Assembly (NCBI RefSeq): GCF_001956045.1
Contig: NZ_MRTH01000033.1
Span: 30,834 to 94,833, forward strand
DNA length: 64,000 bases
Source of the DNA: Paenibacillus sp. FSL H7-0331
GTDB taxonomy: Bacteria > Bacillota > Bacilli > Paenibacillales > NBRC-103111
Direction: 5' to 3'
Part shown: one piece after another, positions 35,038 through 43,605 of the stretch
How positions within the stretch are numbered: the stretch's first letter is position 1
How the letters are laid out: each line of letters starts with the position of its first letter
The notes under the pieces: model-generated
Told to the model about the DNA's origin: nothing
Seen by the model: only the letters and a program-made list of their open reading frames with translations
Database searches by the model: none
Made by a program: the position numbers and the translations under genes

Positions 35038-35714
35038 CCTCCCTGCACCTCGATCTTATACCCTAAGCCGCGGATCGTAGTGATGACAAAGTCATCCGTT
35101 CTGTCTGCAAATCGTTCACGCAAACGCTTAATATGTACATCGATGGTCCGGCTGCCCCCTTCGTAATCCGACCCCCATATCAGCTGCAGCAGCTGCTCTC
35201 GCGTGAAAATACGTCCGGGTTGACTCGCCAATTGGGACAGCAGCTCAAATTCTTTCAACGGTAAAATGAGAACAGAGTCACCCGTCTTCACCTCGAAGCT
35301 ATTACGGTCTATCGTCGTACCGTTCAACCGGATTAATTCCGAAGAAACCATTTGATATCGACGCAGTAAGGCTTTTATCCGAAACATCAGTTCCTTCGGC
35401 TCGAACGGTTTCACCATGTAATCGTCTGTACCGGACAAGAAACCTTTTTCTTTATCCTCAATCTCTCCCTTAGCCGTCAGCATAATGACCGGAATATCAT
35501 AGTGTTTGCGGATTTCCTTGCAAAGCTCCCAACCATTCTTCGACGGCATCATAATATCCACCACGGCCAAATGGACCTGTTCGTTTTCCAGGATGGTTGA
35601 CCCTTGTTCACCATTGTCTGCTTCTATAACGATATACCCTTCCTTCTTTAAAAGAAAAGCTAATAGTTCCCGAATGTGGGGATCATCATCCACAACCAAA
35701 ATGTGAGTTCTCAA
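35034..35714 (-). CDS. OmpR-family response regulator
   Basis: A 226-residue regulator: receiver with D53 in VVDIMMPSKNG and conserved K near 102 (MVKPFEPKEL), then winged-helix domain (LPLKEFELLSQLASQPGRIFTREQL, SRTIDVHIKRLRERF). Starts at TTG 35714 behind AAGGAGTGA. It forms an operon with the downstream kinase and faces the small membrane protein gene, with a long inverted repeat in between that could be its target. Confidence 0.95.
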   Translation of the reverse strand: MRTHILVVDDDPHIRELLAFLLKKEGYIVIEADNGEQGSTILENEQVHLAVVDIMMPSKNGWELCKEIRKHYDIPVIMLTAKGEIEDKEKGFLSGTDDYMVKPFEPKELMFRIKALLRRYQMVSSELIRLNGTTIDRNSFEVKTGDSVLILPLKEFELLSQLASQPGRIFTREQLLQLIWGSDYEGGSRTIDVHIKRLRERFADRTDDFVITTIRGLGYKIEVQGG

Positions 35715-35801
35715 TGTGTCACTCCTTTTCGAATTCGCTGAGGTTATCCCTTAATATTTCTCCAACAATATAGTCAACATACATGAATGTAGCTTAAACA
35801 A

Positions 35802-35872
35802 ACAATATGAACGGACGATGAACGGGATATTACAACAGCTGTAATCATTCGTACATCGTCCATTCATATTGT
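35802..35872. repeat. 19-bp inverted repeat with nested palindrome in a divergent promoter region
   Basis: ACAATATGAACGGACGATG (35802-35820) and CATCGTCCATTCATATTGT (35854-35872) match as reverse complements with one mismatch. Between them lies ATTACA-N5-TGTAAT (about 35829-35845). It is between the response regulator and the small membrane protein. Confidence 0.75.
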
Positions 35873-35955
35873 CAGCCTACAATACATCATGTGAGACGGT
35901 AACGCGAGGCCAGCGCCTCCGTGCATCTCAACTTATTATAAACGGGGGAAATCAC

Positions 35956-36399
35956 ATGTTTGGTTTTATGTTATTTTTACATCTTGCTGGCTTGGTCATT
36001 TGGCTCGGTTCCTTGTTTGCCATCATGATCATGCTGATTATGTTAAACAAACAGTTGGGTTCGCTTGAATCCAATACATTAGCACAGCGCATTATTCGCA
36101 CCTTTAGCAGGTTTGCTCACCCAAGTGCTGTCTTCGTATTAATCAGTGGGATTTTGATGATTATTCAAATGGGGATGGGGTCCGGGAAGCCGTTATGGCT
36201 GGAGGTCATGGAAAAGGGAGGCGGTACGATTATATTGCTTGGCCTAATATTCACCGGTATTCTGGGAAGTAAAGTTAAAAAACGCTTGAGCATCCCGGGA
36301 GAGGCTCATCACGTCAAATTATCAGGTTATATGTTTGCGATCAGTACGGTTATTGTCCTCACGCTTTCCGTTGTGCTGGTTGTGAGTTTAAAAATTTAA
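35956..36399 (+). CDS. Small four-helix membrane protein
   Basis: A 147-residue integral membrane protein with four hydrophobic helices: FGFMLFLHLAGLVIWLGSLF, HPSAVFVLISGILMIIQMG, GGTIILLGLIFTGILGS and MFAISTVIVLTLSVVLVVS. This size and the HLAGLVIWLG start resemble the CopD/DUF2269-like membrane proteins. Start chosen at ATG 35956, behind GGGGGAA, because the longer frame has no ribosome-binding site and a polar leader. The inverted repeat upstream and the adjacent two-component pair suggest it is a target of that pair. Confidence 0.82.
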   Translation: MFGFMLFLHLAGLVIWLGSLFAIMIMLIMLNKQLGSLESNTLAQRIIRTFSRFAHPSAVFVLISGILMIIQMGMGSGKPLWLEVMEKGGGTIILLGLIFTGILGSKVKKRLSIPGEAHHVKLSGYMFAISTVIVLTLSVVLVVSLKI

Positions 36400-36424
36400 A
36401 CCGAGGAATAAGCCAAATATGATT

Positions 36425-36489
36425 CCGACTGCGCAAGGTGCCTGGTCCAAGCTTGGTCCATTGTCGCAGTCGGTGTCTTTCTTTTTCAC
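36425..36489 (+). terminator. Terminator behind the membrane protein gene
   Basis: CCGACTGCG pairs with CGCAGTCGG (36425-36433 and 36465-36473), with an inner GGTCCAAGCTTGGTCC palindrome, followed by GTCTTTCTTTTTC. Confidence 0.75.
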
Positions 36490-36491
36490 GG

Positions 36492-37499
36492 TTACAATTC
36501 TACAATCGCCTTAATAACACCATTAGCAGGATCGTACCACTTTTCAAACTCATCAATCATATGATCAAAGCTGACACGATGGGTAATGTATCGATCGATA
36601 TCAACGGCGCCATCACGAACGGCTTGGATGACGGTATCGAAATCCTCTCGTGTAGCATTGCGGCTGCTCATAAGAGTAAGCTCTTTTTTATGAAAATCCG
36701 GGTCATTGAAGGCAATATCGGCTTTGACCAAGCCTACATATACAAGCCTGCCGCCATGGGATACATAGGTGAAGGCATCCATCATCGACTTCGCATTACC
36801 AGTAGCATCAAATACGACTGTCGGCAAATCTCCATCTGTTATTTCCGCCAACGCTTCCAAGGGTTGATTCAGCACATTTAACGTATAATCGACCTGCGCC
36901 CATTCCTGGCAAAAACGCAATCGTTCTTCATTCATATCCATGGCAATGACTCTCGCGCCCCGCTGCTTGGCCAGTATCATTACACCTAATCCGATGGGTC
37001 CTGCTCCAATGACAAGCGCCAGCTCCCCCTGTTGCAATCCCGACCTTCTTACCGCGTGAGCGCCAATGCTTAACGGTTCCAATAAAGCCGCTTGATCAAG
37101 GCTAATGCCATCCGTTTTAATTAAATGCGTGGTGGGTACAGCTATGATCTCTCCCATACCCCCATCGGTATGTACGCCAAGCACTTTCATTTGTGTACAA
37201 CAGTTGGTTTTACCATTCCGGCACGCGATACAGCTTCCACATTCCATATAGGGGATAACCGATACCTGCGCTCCTATTTGAAAATCACTGGAGTCTGATT
37301 GCAGGATAGTCCCCGATAGCTCATGTCCAAGTACTCTGGGATACGTAAAAAACGGCTGATTTCCTCTATAAGCATGAAGATCCGTTCCGCAAATACCGAT
37401 TCTGCGAATTTGTACCAAAGCTTCCCCTTGCCCCCTAACAGGCGGTTGGGCTTCTATCATTTTCAATTCATTGGGCTGCATGCATACAATACTCTTCAT
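36492..37499 (-). CDS. Zinc-dependent medium-chain dehydrogenase (polyol/sugar type)
   Basis: A 335-residue alcohol dehydrogenase-superfamily enzyme. Catalytic zinc region GICGTDLHAYRG (Cys, Asp/His), VLGHELSG (His-Glu), structural zinc CGSCIACRNGKTNCC, and NAD-binding VIGAGPIGLGVMILAKQRG. Resembles sorbitol/idonate/galactitol-phosphate dehydrogenases; substrate not fixed. Start at ATG 37499, 7 bases after GGGGAG, rather than 37505. It is the second gene of an operon with an aldo/keto reductase 14 bp upstream, and an AraC regulator is divergent, so sugar or polyol oxidation seems likely. Confidence 0.9.
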   Translation of the reverse strand: MKSIVCMQPNELKMIEAQPPVRGQGEALVQIRRIGICGTDLHAYRGNQPFFTYPRVLGHELSGTILQSDSSDFQIGAQVSVIPYMECGSCIACRNGKTNCCTQMKVLGVHTDGGMGEIIAVPTTHLIKTDGISLDQAALLEPLSIGAHAVRRSGLQQGELALVIGAGPIGLGVMILAKQRGARVIAMDMNEERLRFCQEWAQVDYTLNVLNQPLEALAEITDGDLPTVVFDATGNAKSMMDAFTYVSHGGRLVYVGLVKADIAFNDPDFHKKELTLMSSRNATREDFDTVIQAVRDGAVDIDRYITHRVSFDHMIDEFEKWYDPANGVIKAIVEL

Positions 37500-37513
37500 C
37501 CTCATTCTCCCCT

Positions 37514-38458
37514 TTACACAATAATATTTTGATTATATTCAGGTCTTCCGCTTGACCAGGTATGATTATGGATGGGCTCCAAAATTTGCAGTACCTCGTG
37601 AAGAAGCGCTTCGTCCAGCCGCTCTTCAGTCCACTCGATATTTCTGCGGATATTATCTGAGCTGGCAGTGCTCACTAAGGTAGTAGGAATCAGCTCGTTA
37701 TGAACGGCATATTGAATGGCTAATTTAGTCATATCTTTCCCCTGTTCCTGGCAGAAGCTGACTGCTCGCTGGCAAACTTCTCGAATGAAATCTGTTGCAG
37801 GGTGCCAGGCTGGAATGCCGCGGTCGCCTAACAAACCCATGGATAATGGAGATGCGCTAATCAGACCTACTTCATGTTGATTTAATGTAGGAATTAGTCC
37901 TAATAAAGAAGTATCATTCAAGGCATAGTGACAATATGACAAAATCACATCCAGTTTCGCCTTAGCAAGCGTCATTGAAAAAATATCAAGCGGCAAGCCT
38001 GATACACCATAATAACGGATCTTACCCTCTTCCTTTAGCTTTTGCAGCGCTGGAATACCTTGCTCCAGAACCACATCCAGTGATTCGAACTCAATATCAT
38101 GCAGAAGCAAAATATCCACATAATCGGTTTGAAGGCGTTGTAAGCTTTCTTCCAGGCTTTGACGAATTCGTTTTCCGGAAAAGTCGAATTCATCTGCTCC
38201 AAAACGACCCGCTTTTGTGGAAAGGATAAATTGATCCCGCGAGACTTCCTTAATGGCTTTACCGAGCACCGTTTCCGCCTTGGTTAAACCGTAATAAGGG
38301 GACACATCGATGTAATTGATACCTAAATCGAGCGCAGTATGGACCGCCTTAATACCCTCTGCTTCATTAATATCCCGAAAAACGGACCCCAGTGAAGAAG
38401 CACCATAGCTCAGAATCGATACATCCAATCCCGTCTTGCCTAATGCTCTGAATTTCAT
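37514..38458 (-). CDS. Aldo/keto reductase
   Basis: A 314-residue NADPH-type TIM-barrel oxidoreductase. Catalytic Asp and Tyr lie in GINYIDVSPYYG near residue 50; the Lys in FILSTKAGRFGADEF and the His in DILLLHDIEF complete the tetrad. ALQKLKEEGKIRYYGVSGLP is typical. Related to D-threo-aldose (L-fucose) dehydrogenases by the VSPYYG pattern; that assignment is tentative. GGAGG ribosome-binding site. Likely acts on the same substrate pathway as the downstream dehydrogenase. Confidence 0.9.
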   Translation of the reverse strand: MKFRALGKTGLDVSILSYGASSLGSVFRDINEAEGIKAVHTALDLGINYIDVSPYYGLTKAETVLGKAIKEVSRDQFILSTKAGRFGADEFDFSGKRIRQSLEESLQRLQTDYVDILLLHDIEFESLDVVLEQGIPALQKLKEEGKIRYYGVSGLPLDIFSMTLAKAKLDVILSYCHYALNDTSLLGLIPTLNQHEVGLISASPLSMGLLGDRGIPAWHPATDFIREVCQRAVSFCQEQGKDMTKLAIQYAVHNELIPTTLVSTASSDNIRRNIEWTEERLDEALLHEVLQILEPIHNHTWSSGRPEYNQNIIV

Positions 38459-38716
38459 AAGTTGACTCTACCTCCATTTTGGTTGATTCCATATCATTAA
38501 CGCAAGGAGCCCCTCAACACGGTTTTGTCTGCGCTTTCAAAGGGAGAAAGAACTCCTTTTCAGCATAACCTTCATCCTTTTCTAATTTAAGATCTGTTCT
38601 CATTATAACAGCTATAATTGAACAATAAATCGCATTATTTGATATATTTATACCTGATTTTGATGTAGGATATAACAGAGGTGATTCTAATTAAAGCCAT
38701 TCGCAAAAAATTCCCT

Positions 38717-39547
38717 ATGTCTGAGCAATTTCCTTTCCAGCTTGTTTTTAAGGATACCAAAAGTCCTCAATCCGAGCTTCCTGATCATCTGCATGATTGG
38801 TACGAAATCGTCTATGTCTATAGCGGTAACGGGATGTTTTTCATTGACAGTTCCTTTTACGAGATGATGCCTGGAGATGTGTTTCTCATTCCGCGCAATA
38901 CGATTCATCGTGCCATGCCGCAAAGAAGCGAGCCTGTTACTTCATCCATTCTTTACTTCAGTTCGGCTATACTTCCCGATCTTTCTCTGGGCGATGCTTT
39001 TTCGTTAACGGCGATATTCGAACAGCTTCGCAGCTCCAAGCAGTTCAGGCTATCCTTGGAAGGCACTGATCAAGAGCACATTCAAATGTTAATCGAAGAC
39101 ATCAGGCAAGAATTAGAGGAGGTACAGCAAGGCTCCCGTTATGCCGTCATGCTAACGCTGCACAGAATTATTGTGGCCTTATCACGCATACAAAGCTCCA
39201 CCTATAGAGAGCCAAGCTCGCTTACGTCGACCAGCTCTACTTGGATGAAGGAAATTGTATCCTATATAGAGCTCAATTTTCATAGCAGCCTGACTCTCTC
39301 CTTCTTAAGCCAGAAAGCACATGTAAGTCCTGAGCATTTCAGTCGGGTTTTCAAACAAATGACCGGAATGCCTTTGACCGATTATTTGCATACGAAACGC
39401 ATTCTGAAGGCTAAGCGTCTGCTAAAGGATACTAACCTCGCCATTGAAGTGCTGGCTGAGCAATGCGGTTTCCAAAGCATGCCCCATTTTCACCGTATAT
39501 TTAAAAAGATAACAGGTAAAACCCCCGCCGTGTACCGGAGGAGGTAA
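38717..39547 (+). CDS. AraC-family transcriptional regulator with cupin domain
   Basis: A 276-residue activator. The N-terminal cupin (PDHLHDWYEIVYVYSGNG, then MMPGDVFLIPRNTIH) binds an effector, probably a sugar. The C-terminal two helix-turn-helix motifs are SLTLSFLSQKAHVSPEHFSRVFKQMTG and IEVLAEQCGFQSMPHFHRIFKKITG. Divergent from the reductase-dehydrogenase operon, which it probably controls. The start is uncertain: ATG 38717 gives the usual family N-terminus (MSEQFPF) but lacks a ribosome-binding site; an in-frame GTG at 38681 or a non-standard ATT at 38690 after AGAGGTGA is possible. Confidence 0.88.
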   Translation: MSEQFPFQLVFKDTKSPQSELPDHLHDWYEIVYVYSGNGMFFIDSSFYEMMPGDVFLIPRNTIHRAMPQRSEPVTSSILYFSSAILPDLSLGDAFSLTAIFEQLRSSKQFRLSLEGTDQEHIQMLIEDIRQELEEVQQGSRYAVMLTLHRIIVALSRIQSSTYREPSSLTSTSSTWMKEIVSYIELNFHSSLTLSFLSQKAHVSPEHFSRVFKQMTGMPLTDYLHTKRILKAKRLLKDTNLAIEVLAEQCGFQSMPHFHRIFKKITGKTPAVYRRR

Positions 39548-39560
39548 ATAGTTGGGAATC

Positions 39561-39777
39561 TTAAGTTAACTTCATATTACGCAATCGATTTCTTTCTCGG
39601 AAAATACTCAGCAGGATGTCAATACCCGCCATTACAAACCAATAAAGAAGAGCCTCCGTAACTTATCAATGGAAGTGGCACCCCGGTTATTGGCAAACAC
39701 CCTGTGACAGCTCCAATATTGAACAAAAATTGGATTCCGATCATACTGACAATATCGTAGCAAGCAAAAAAAGAGAC
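39561..39777 (-). pseudogene. FtsW/RodA/SpoVE-family C-terminal remnant, frameshifted
   Basis: The minus strand encodes DIVSMIGIQFLFNIGAV, then TGCLPITGVPLPLISYGGSS, which is the conserved end of FtsW-type peptidoglycan polymerases (normal form [25 protein letters not shown]). The frame then stops after SLLVC; a one-base shift near 39633 restores MAGIDILLSIFRERNRLRN, which is the normal FtsW tail, and ends at 39561. Only about 70 codons remain; the N-terminal ~320 residues are missing, cut off by the PAP2 gene's terminator. It is therefore a decayed fragment, not a gene. Confidence 0.82.
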
Positions 39778-39795
39778 TGCCATTTAGCAGACTCT
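39764..39795 (-). terminator. Terminator behind the PAP2 gene
   Basis: On the minus strand AGAGTCTGC, 6-base loop, GCAGTCTCT, then TTTTTTTGC. It overlaps the upstream edge of the FtsW remnant. Confidence 0.8.
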
Positions 39796-39824
39796 AATGT
39801 TGGATGATAGAACTTAACCAAACT

Positions 39825-40529
39825 TTACACATTTAGTTTTTTGTTCGTATTTGCTTGCAGCTTCGACGATGATCTTAGTTTCCGGTTTTCCATATACGAT
39901 TGGAAAATCCAGATCATAAGCGTCAACCAAAACCCACTGACCATCAATGCGCCGATAATGTCGGTTGGATAATGCACACCAAGATAAACTCGGCTTATAC
40001 AAATCATGACAATCATAAAGCTGCTCAGTACGATCAGCAAGCCTCGTCCTAATCTTGTAGAGGTATGACGCCACAGTAGAAACGCCAAGGCCCCATACAA
40101 TGCAAGGGCTCCCATCGAATGACCACTCGGAAAGCTGTACCCGGTTTCCTCTATCAAACGATATACGCTCGGACGCTCCCGGTGAAAGATCGCTTTTAGA
40201 ATTTGATTTGCAACAGCGGATCCACCTAATGCTCCAATAAAGAAAATCAGTTCGATACGGTGCCCAAGCACAAAGTATAAAAAAAGCATCACCAAAACAG
40301 CAAGAATTATGCAAACCTTGGTCGAGCCTATGGTAGTGAACAATTCCATGAATTTAGTAAGAGCCGGGTGTTCAAAGCTTTGTATGTTACCAGCCAGCTT
40401 CAGATCAAAAGAATTTAATGGATATTGGTTGGCTATAAATGCTAATACGCCAAAGCCTATAATCAGCAAAAAGCTGAAGATCATCAAGGTACGCTTAGAA
40501 CGTTTAGAACGTGTTTTTCTTGGTCTCAA
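39825..40529 (-). CDS. PAP2-family membrane phosphatase
   Basis: A 234-residue membrane phosphatase with the type 2 phosphatidic acid phosphatase motifs: KAIFHRERPS (K-x6-RP), SFPSGHSMG (PSGH), and SRVYLGVHYPTDIIGA (SR-x5-H-x3-D). About six hydrophobic helices. Members act on phosphatidic acid or undecaprenyl pyrophosphate; which one is unresolved. Starts at TTG 40529 with weak ribosome-binding site, after a basic N-terminus. Confidence 0.93.
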   Translation of the reverse strand: MRPRKTRSKRSKRTLMIFSFLLIIGFGVLAFIANQYPLNSFDLKLAGNIQSFEHPALTKFMELFTTIGSTKVCIILAVLVMLFLYFVLGHRIELIFFIGALGGSAVANQILKAIFHRERPSVYRLIEETGYSFPSGHSMGALALYGALAFLLWRHTSTRLGRGLLIVLSSFMIVMICISRVYLGVHYPTDIIGALMVSGFWLTLMIWIFQSYMENRKLRSSSKLQANTNKKLNV

Positions 40530-40604
40530 TTATAAATCCCACTTTCATCCATAAATGAATACACCATGTAAATCAATCAGTAACACGCAAGTATCCTGTA
40601 ATCG

Positions 40605-41147
40605 TTAGGGAATTTGATTCAAATCCAGATGTCCCTGGTATCCTTTCTTCATGGAGAGCTGTAATGTATGGTTGGTCCATTCATAAATATCCAATCCATT
40701 TCCTCCTGCACCCAACGACCATCCCAGAACGACCTCGGGTCGACCGTCCTTATTAACATCTGCAAACCCCACATTATCCAGACCGTAACCAGATCCCCAA
40801 GTATCCCACACGATTCGCCAATCCTCTTTATATTGCTTTAATAAGGCGGCTTTGAGCTTCTTTTCATTCAGAACGTCCTCTTCGTATACAACTATGGCCT
40901 CATTGATCCCGTCTCCATCCATATCTCCGAATACAGTGCCATTGCTCTTTTTTCCATGAACAGAGGCTAATAGCCGTGCTCCGTCAGGCAGTAAGGTTCT
41001 CAGGGTTGTACTCCACTTATCCTTTTGGGAAGTCCCTTCAGAGACCGGAGGCTTTATTAAATCGATGGGAGAAGCAGGCATTCGACACCCGCCAAGCCAT
41101 AATATACTCGTCACGATGAGACCTGTCGAAATCAGCCTATTTACCAT
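40605..41147 (-). CDS. Lipoprotein with VCBS/FG-GAP-like repeats
   Basis: A 180-residue exported lipoprotein: hydrophobic start, lipobox LGGC with Cys21. Mature part carries Asp-rich repeats FGDMDGDGINEAIVVYEED and FADVNKDGRPEVVLGWSLG, which match FG-GAP/VCBS-type calcium-binding beta-propeller blades, too few for a whole propeller. Function unknown. Good GGAGTAGGGGG site. Stands alone between the PAP2 gene and the two-component pair. Confidence 0.82.
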   Translation of the reverse strand: MVNRLISTGLIVTSILWLGGCRMPASPIDLIKPPVSEGTSQKDKWSTTLRTLLPDGARLLASVHGKKSNGTVFGDMDGDGINEAIVVYEEDVLNEKKLKAALLKQYKEDWRIVWDTWGSGYGLDNVGFADVNKDGRPEVVLGWSLGAGGNGLDIYEWTNHTLQLSMKKGYQGHLDLNQIP

Positions 41148-41242
41148 TTGTCCCCCTACTCCTCATTGATGACTGTTCAAATTTTATTTTATATTTTTTT
41201 TGTAAACAAAAGGTTATGAAAAAGTTAAAATTGATTTCTTAT

Positions 41243-42637
41243 CTACTTGGGAAGAAAAATTTTGACCTTTGTTCCTACTCCCTCCTGACTTTCTATGAGC
41301 AGCCGCCCGCCGTGCAGCCTGATGATTTGCTCCGAAATCGATAACCCGAGACCGCTTCCTGCAGCGTGACTGTCTCCCTTGTAAAACTTTTGAAGAACAT
41401 GAGCTAGGTCTCCCTCAGCAATCCCCTGTCCTGTATCCTCTACGGAAATAATGACATATTCGTGATCCGAGTCAGCGGCCAGCTGAATACTGCCAAGTGG
41501 ATCTGTAAATTTAAGTGAATTATCTAAAAGGTTAATCAGCACCTGCTTCAGTCTATTTTCGTCGGCTTGAATAACAGGAAGCTTATCGTTAACGTGAACG
41601 TACAACGAAATACTTTGTCGAGCAGCCCTCGGAGCCAACTGCTTACCAATATGCTGAATGAATTCCGTCATATGTAGTGGATTACAGTTTAAAACCAAAC
41701 GTCCATTATCCAATTTGGAAAAATCAAGCAGCTCATCGACCAGCTCGGTTAGTCTGTCTGTTTCCGTTTCGATGATTTCAAGACCATCCTTGAGTAGGGA
41801 ACCGCTGTCCTCATCGCTCGTCCTTAAAGTTACAGCCCAGCCCTTAATCGATGTTAAAGGAGTGCGCAGCTCATGAGAAACCGATGAAATAAAATCATTT
41901 TTGAGCTGATCGTTTTGCCGAATCGTAGCTGCCATCGTATTTAACGTATCTGCCAACGAACCCAACTCATCTCGATATCGTTTCTTGGCTGTCACCGAAA
42001 AATCTCCTTCCGCCATTTGATCTGCAGCCAGCTTAAGCTCGGTAATTGAAGTCGTAATAGTCCTGGACAAAAAGATGCCGAGAACGGTGACTATGGCGAC
42101 AACAAATAAGCCTACAGTAATAAAGAGCGTAAAAATACGGTTGATGGTTTCTGTCATTTCGGTTAGCGAAGTTACAAATCTGACCGCCCCAACGGTGATG
42201 TCCTTAGCCTGTAACGGATAGGACACCGCCAATATATTTTCATGCGTGGATAGCTCATTCCCACTCCATATTCCGACCTTTCCGCTGATCGCCGATTGCA
42301 CATCCTGATATTCGATCAAGCTTTTACCGGCTGGAGTTCCCGTAGAGTCCTGAAGAAGCTGCCCGCTAGAACTTATGATCTGCACTTGTGCAGCGGAATT
42401 TTGGGCAAATCCATTCAATAATCGTTCCGATTGTTTCTGTAGGTCTTCATCTGCAAAATATTGATGAAAAAAAGAAGCCGATAATTCCGCTTGATTCATT
42501 AGAATCCGTTCCATATTGTGATAATAATAATACTTCACCGAAACCATAAGGAAAATTTCCAGAATGGCAACTGTAATCAAAATAACGATCAGGTAGCTTC
42601 CTACTAATCTTTTTTGAATACCCACCCATTCAACCAT
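41243..42637 (-). CDS. Two-component sensor histidine kinase
   Basis: A 464-residue kinase: helix about 12-35, external PAS-like sensor to about 165, helix near 168-193, HAMP, HisKA with SHELRTPLTSIKGW (H255), HATPase (GQGIAEGDLAHVLQKFYKGD, then GSGLGLSISEQI). Start at ATG 42637, which overlaps the end of the response-regulator gene by 8 bases; longer frames lack a ribosome-binding site. Layout resembles PhoR/ResE/BaeS-type kinases; stimulus is unknown. Confidence 0.94.
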   Translation of the reverse strand: MVEWVGIQKRLVGSYLIVILITVAILEIFLMVSVKYYYYHNMERILMNQAELSASFFHQYFADEDLQKQSERLLNGFAQNSAAQVQIISSSGQLLQDSTGTPAGKSLIEYQDVQSAISGKVGIWSGNELSTHENILAVSYPLQAKDITVGAVRFVTSLTEMTETINRIFTLFITVGLFVVAIVTVLGIFLSRTITTSITELKLAADQMAEGDFSVTAKKRYRDELGSLADTLNTMAATIRQNDQLKNDFISSVSHELRTPLTSIKGWAVTLRTSDEDSGSLLKDGLEIIETETDRLTELVDELLDFSKLDNGRLVLNCNPLHMTEFIQHIGKQLAPRAARQSISLYVHVNDKLPVIQADENRLKQVLINLLDNSLKFTDPLGSIQLAADSDHEYVIISVEDTGQGIAEGDLAHVLQKFYKGDSHAAGSGLGLSISEQIIRLHGGRLLIESQEGVGTKVKIFLPK

Positions 42638-43334
42638 CCTTTCTCCAACGATAGCCAAGCCCCCATACGGTTTGGATCAACTGTGGCTTGGAGCAATCGT
42701 CCTCCAGCTTTTCTCGAAGCCTGCGAACGTGGACATCGACCGTTTTGGGATCGCCCACATAATCCTCTCCCCAAATCAAGTTCAAAAGCTTATCCCTCGA
42801 TAACGCCTTATCCGGGTTTTCCAGGAATACTTTAACCATCTGATATTCTTTGGGGGTAACTTCGATTAGACTATCCTGTTTAAATAACTTATTGGAATCC
42901 AGATCAAGCAGGATCGAGCCTGACTGAAGTATTTTCCTATCAAGTCCCCTAACTTTCTGGGTACGGCGTAATACCGTTTTGATTCTGGCCACAAGCTCCA
43001 GTGGATTAAACGGTTTTACCATGTAGTCATCAGCTCCGAGCTCAAGCCCCTTAATTTTATCCTGATCTTGTCCGAGTGCAGTTAATAAGATGATGACGAT
43101 CTCCGGGTCCGTATTTCTTAGCCTTCTGCACAGTTCGAAACCATCCATATCGGGGAGCATAACGTCCAGTACAACCACATCAGGCCGACTTACAGCAAGC
43201 ATGCCAAGAGCTGCTTCACCCAAAGCGGCTTCACTGACGCTAAAATGGTTTCTATCCAAATTAATCGCTACAAAACGTCTTATATGATCATCGTCCTCAA
43301 CGATGAGAACTTTATTACGTTCTAAAGTATCCAA
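42630..43334 (-). CDS. OmpR-family response regulator
   Basis: A 234-residue regulator starting at TTG 43334, which follows GAGGGGG at 7 bases, whereas the upstream TTG at 43349 is inside that site's reach. Receiver has D57 in VVVLDVMLPDMDG and MVKPFNPLELV; winged-helix end has VTPKEYQMVKVFLENPDKALSRD and KTVDVHVRRLREKL. Overlaps its kinase gene. Confidence 0.93.
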   Translation of the reverse strand: MDTLERNKVLIVEDDDHIRRFVAINLDRNHFSVSEAALGEAALGMLAVSRPDVVVLDVMLPDMDGFELCRRLRNTDPEIVIILLTALGQDQDKIKGLELGADDYMVKPFNPLELVARIKTVLRRTQKVRGLDRKILQSGSILLDLDSNKLFKQDSLIEVTPKEYQMVKVFLENPDKALSRDKLLNLIWGEDYVGDPKTVDVHVRRLREKLEDDCSKPQLIQTVWGLGYRWRKDG

Positions 43335-43421
43335 CCCAATCCCCCTCAAAAACGCAAACGCTCAGCTCTCTGCATCTAGCATATTGAATGATCGTAAAGA
43401 TTACGAATATATCCTTCACCG

Positions 43422-43453
43422 CAAAAAAAGCTCTCCCTTGGATCAGAGAGAGC
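43422..43453 (-). terminator. Terminator of the sugar ABC permease operon
   Basis: On the minus strand AGCTCTCTC, loop, GAGAGCT followed by TTTTTTTGC. It lies about 150 bp after the last permease gene. Confidence 0.75.
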
Positions 43454-43605
43454 TGGCTGTTTCATCGATATCTCGTTTCATTATAAATTCAATTAAGCAA
43501 ACTTACAGCCTCACCTAACGAGGACCTGTCCTTAATATTGAATGGTACTCTTGAAATTATAGGCTGTCAATAGTTACACGGTGTTAAACCCGAATCGAAC
43601 GATGG

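Noticed and set aside
33640..35714. This two-component pair as KdpDE
   Set aside because: The kinase has a HAMP and short external sensor, without KdpD or USP domains, and lies over 20 kb from kdp.
39814..40314. Frame on the minus strand overlapping the PAP2 gene
   Set aside because: It is a shadow; the PAP2 frame holds all three family motifs.
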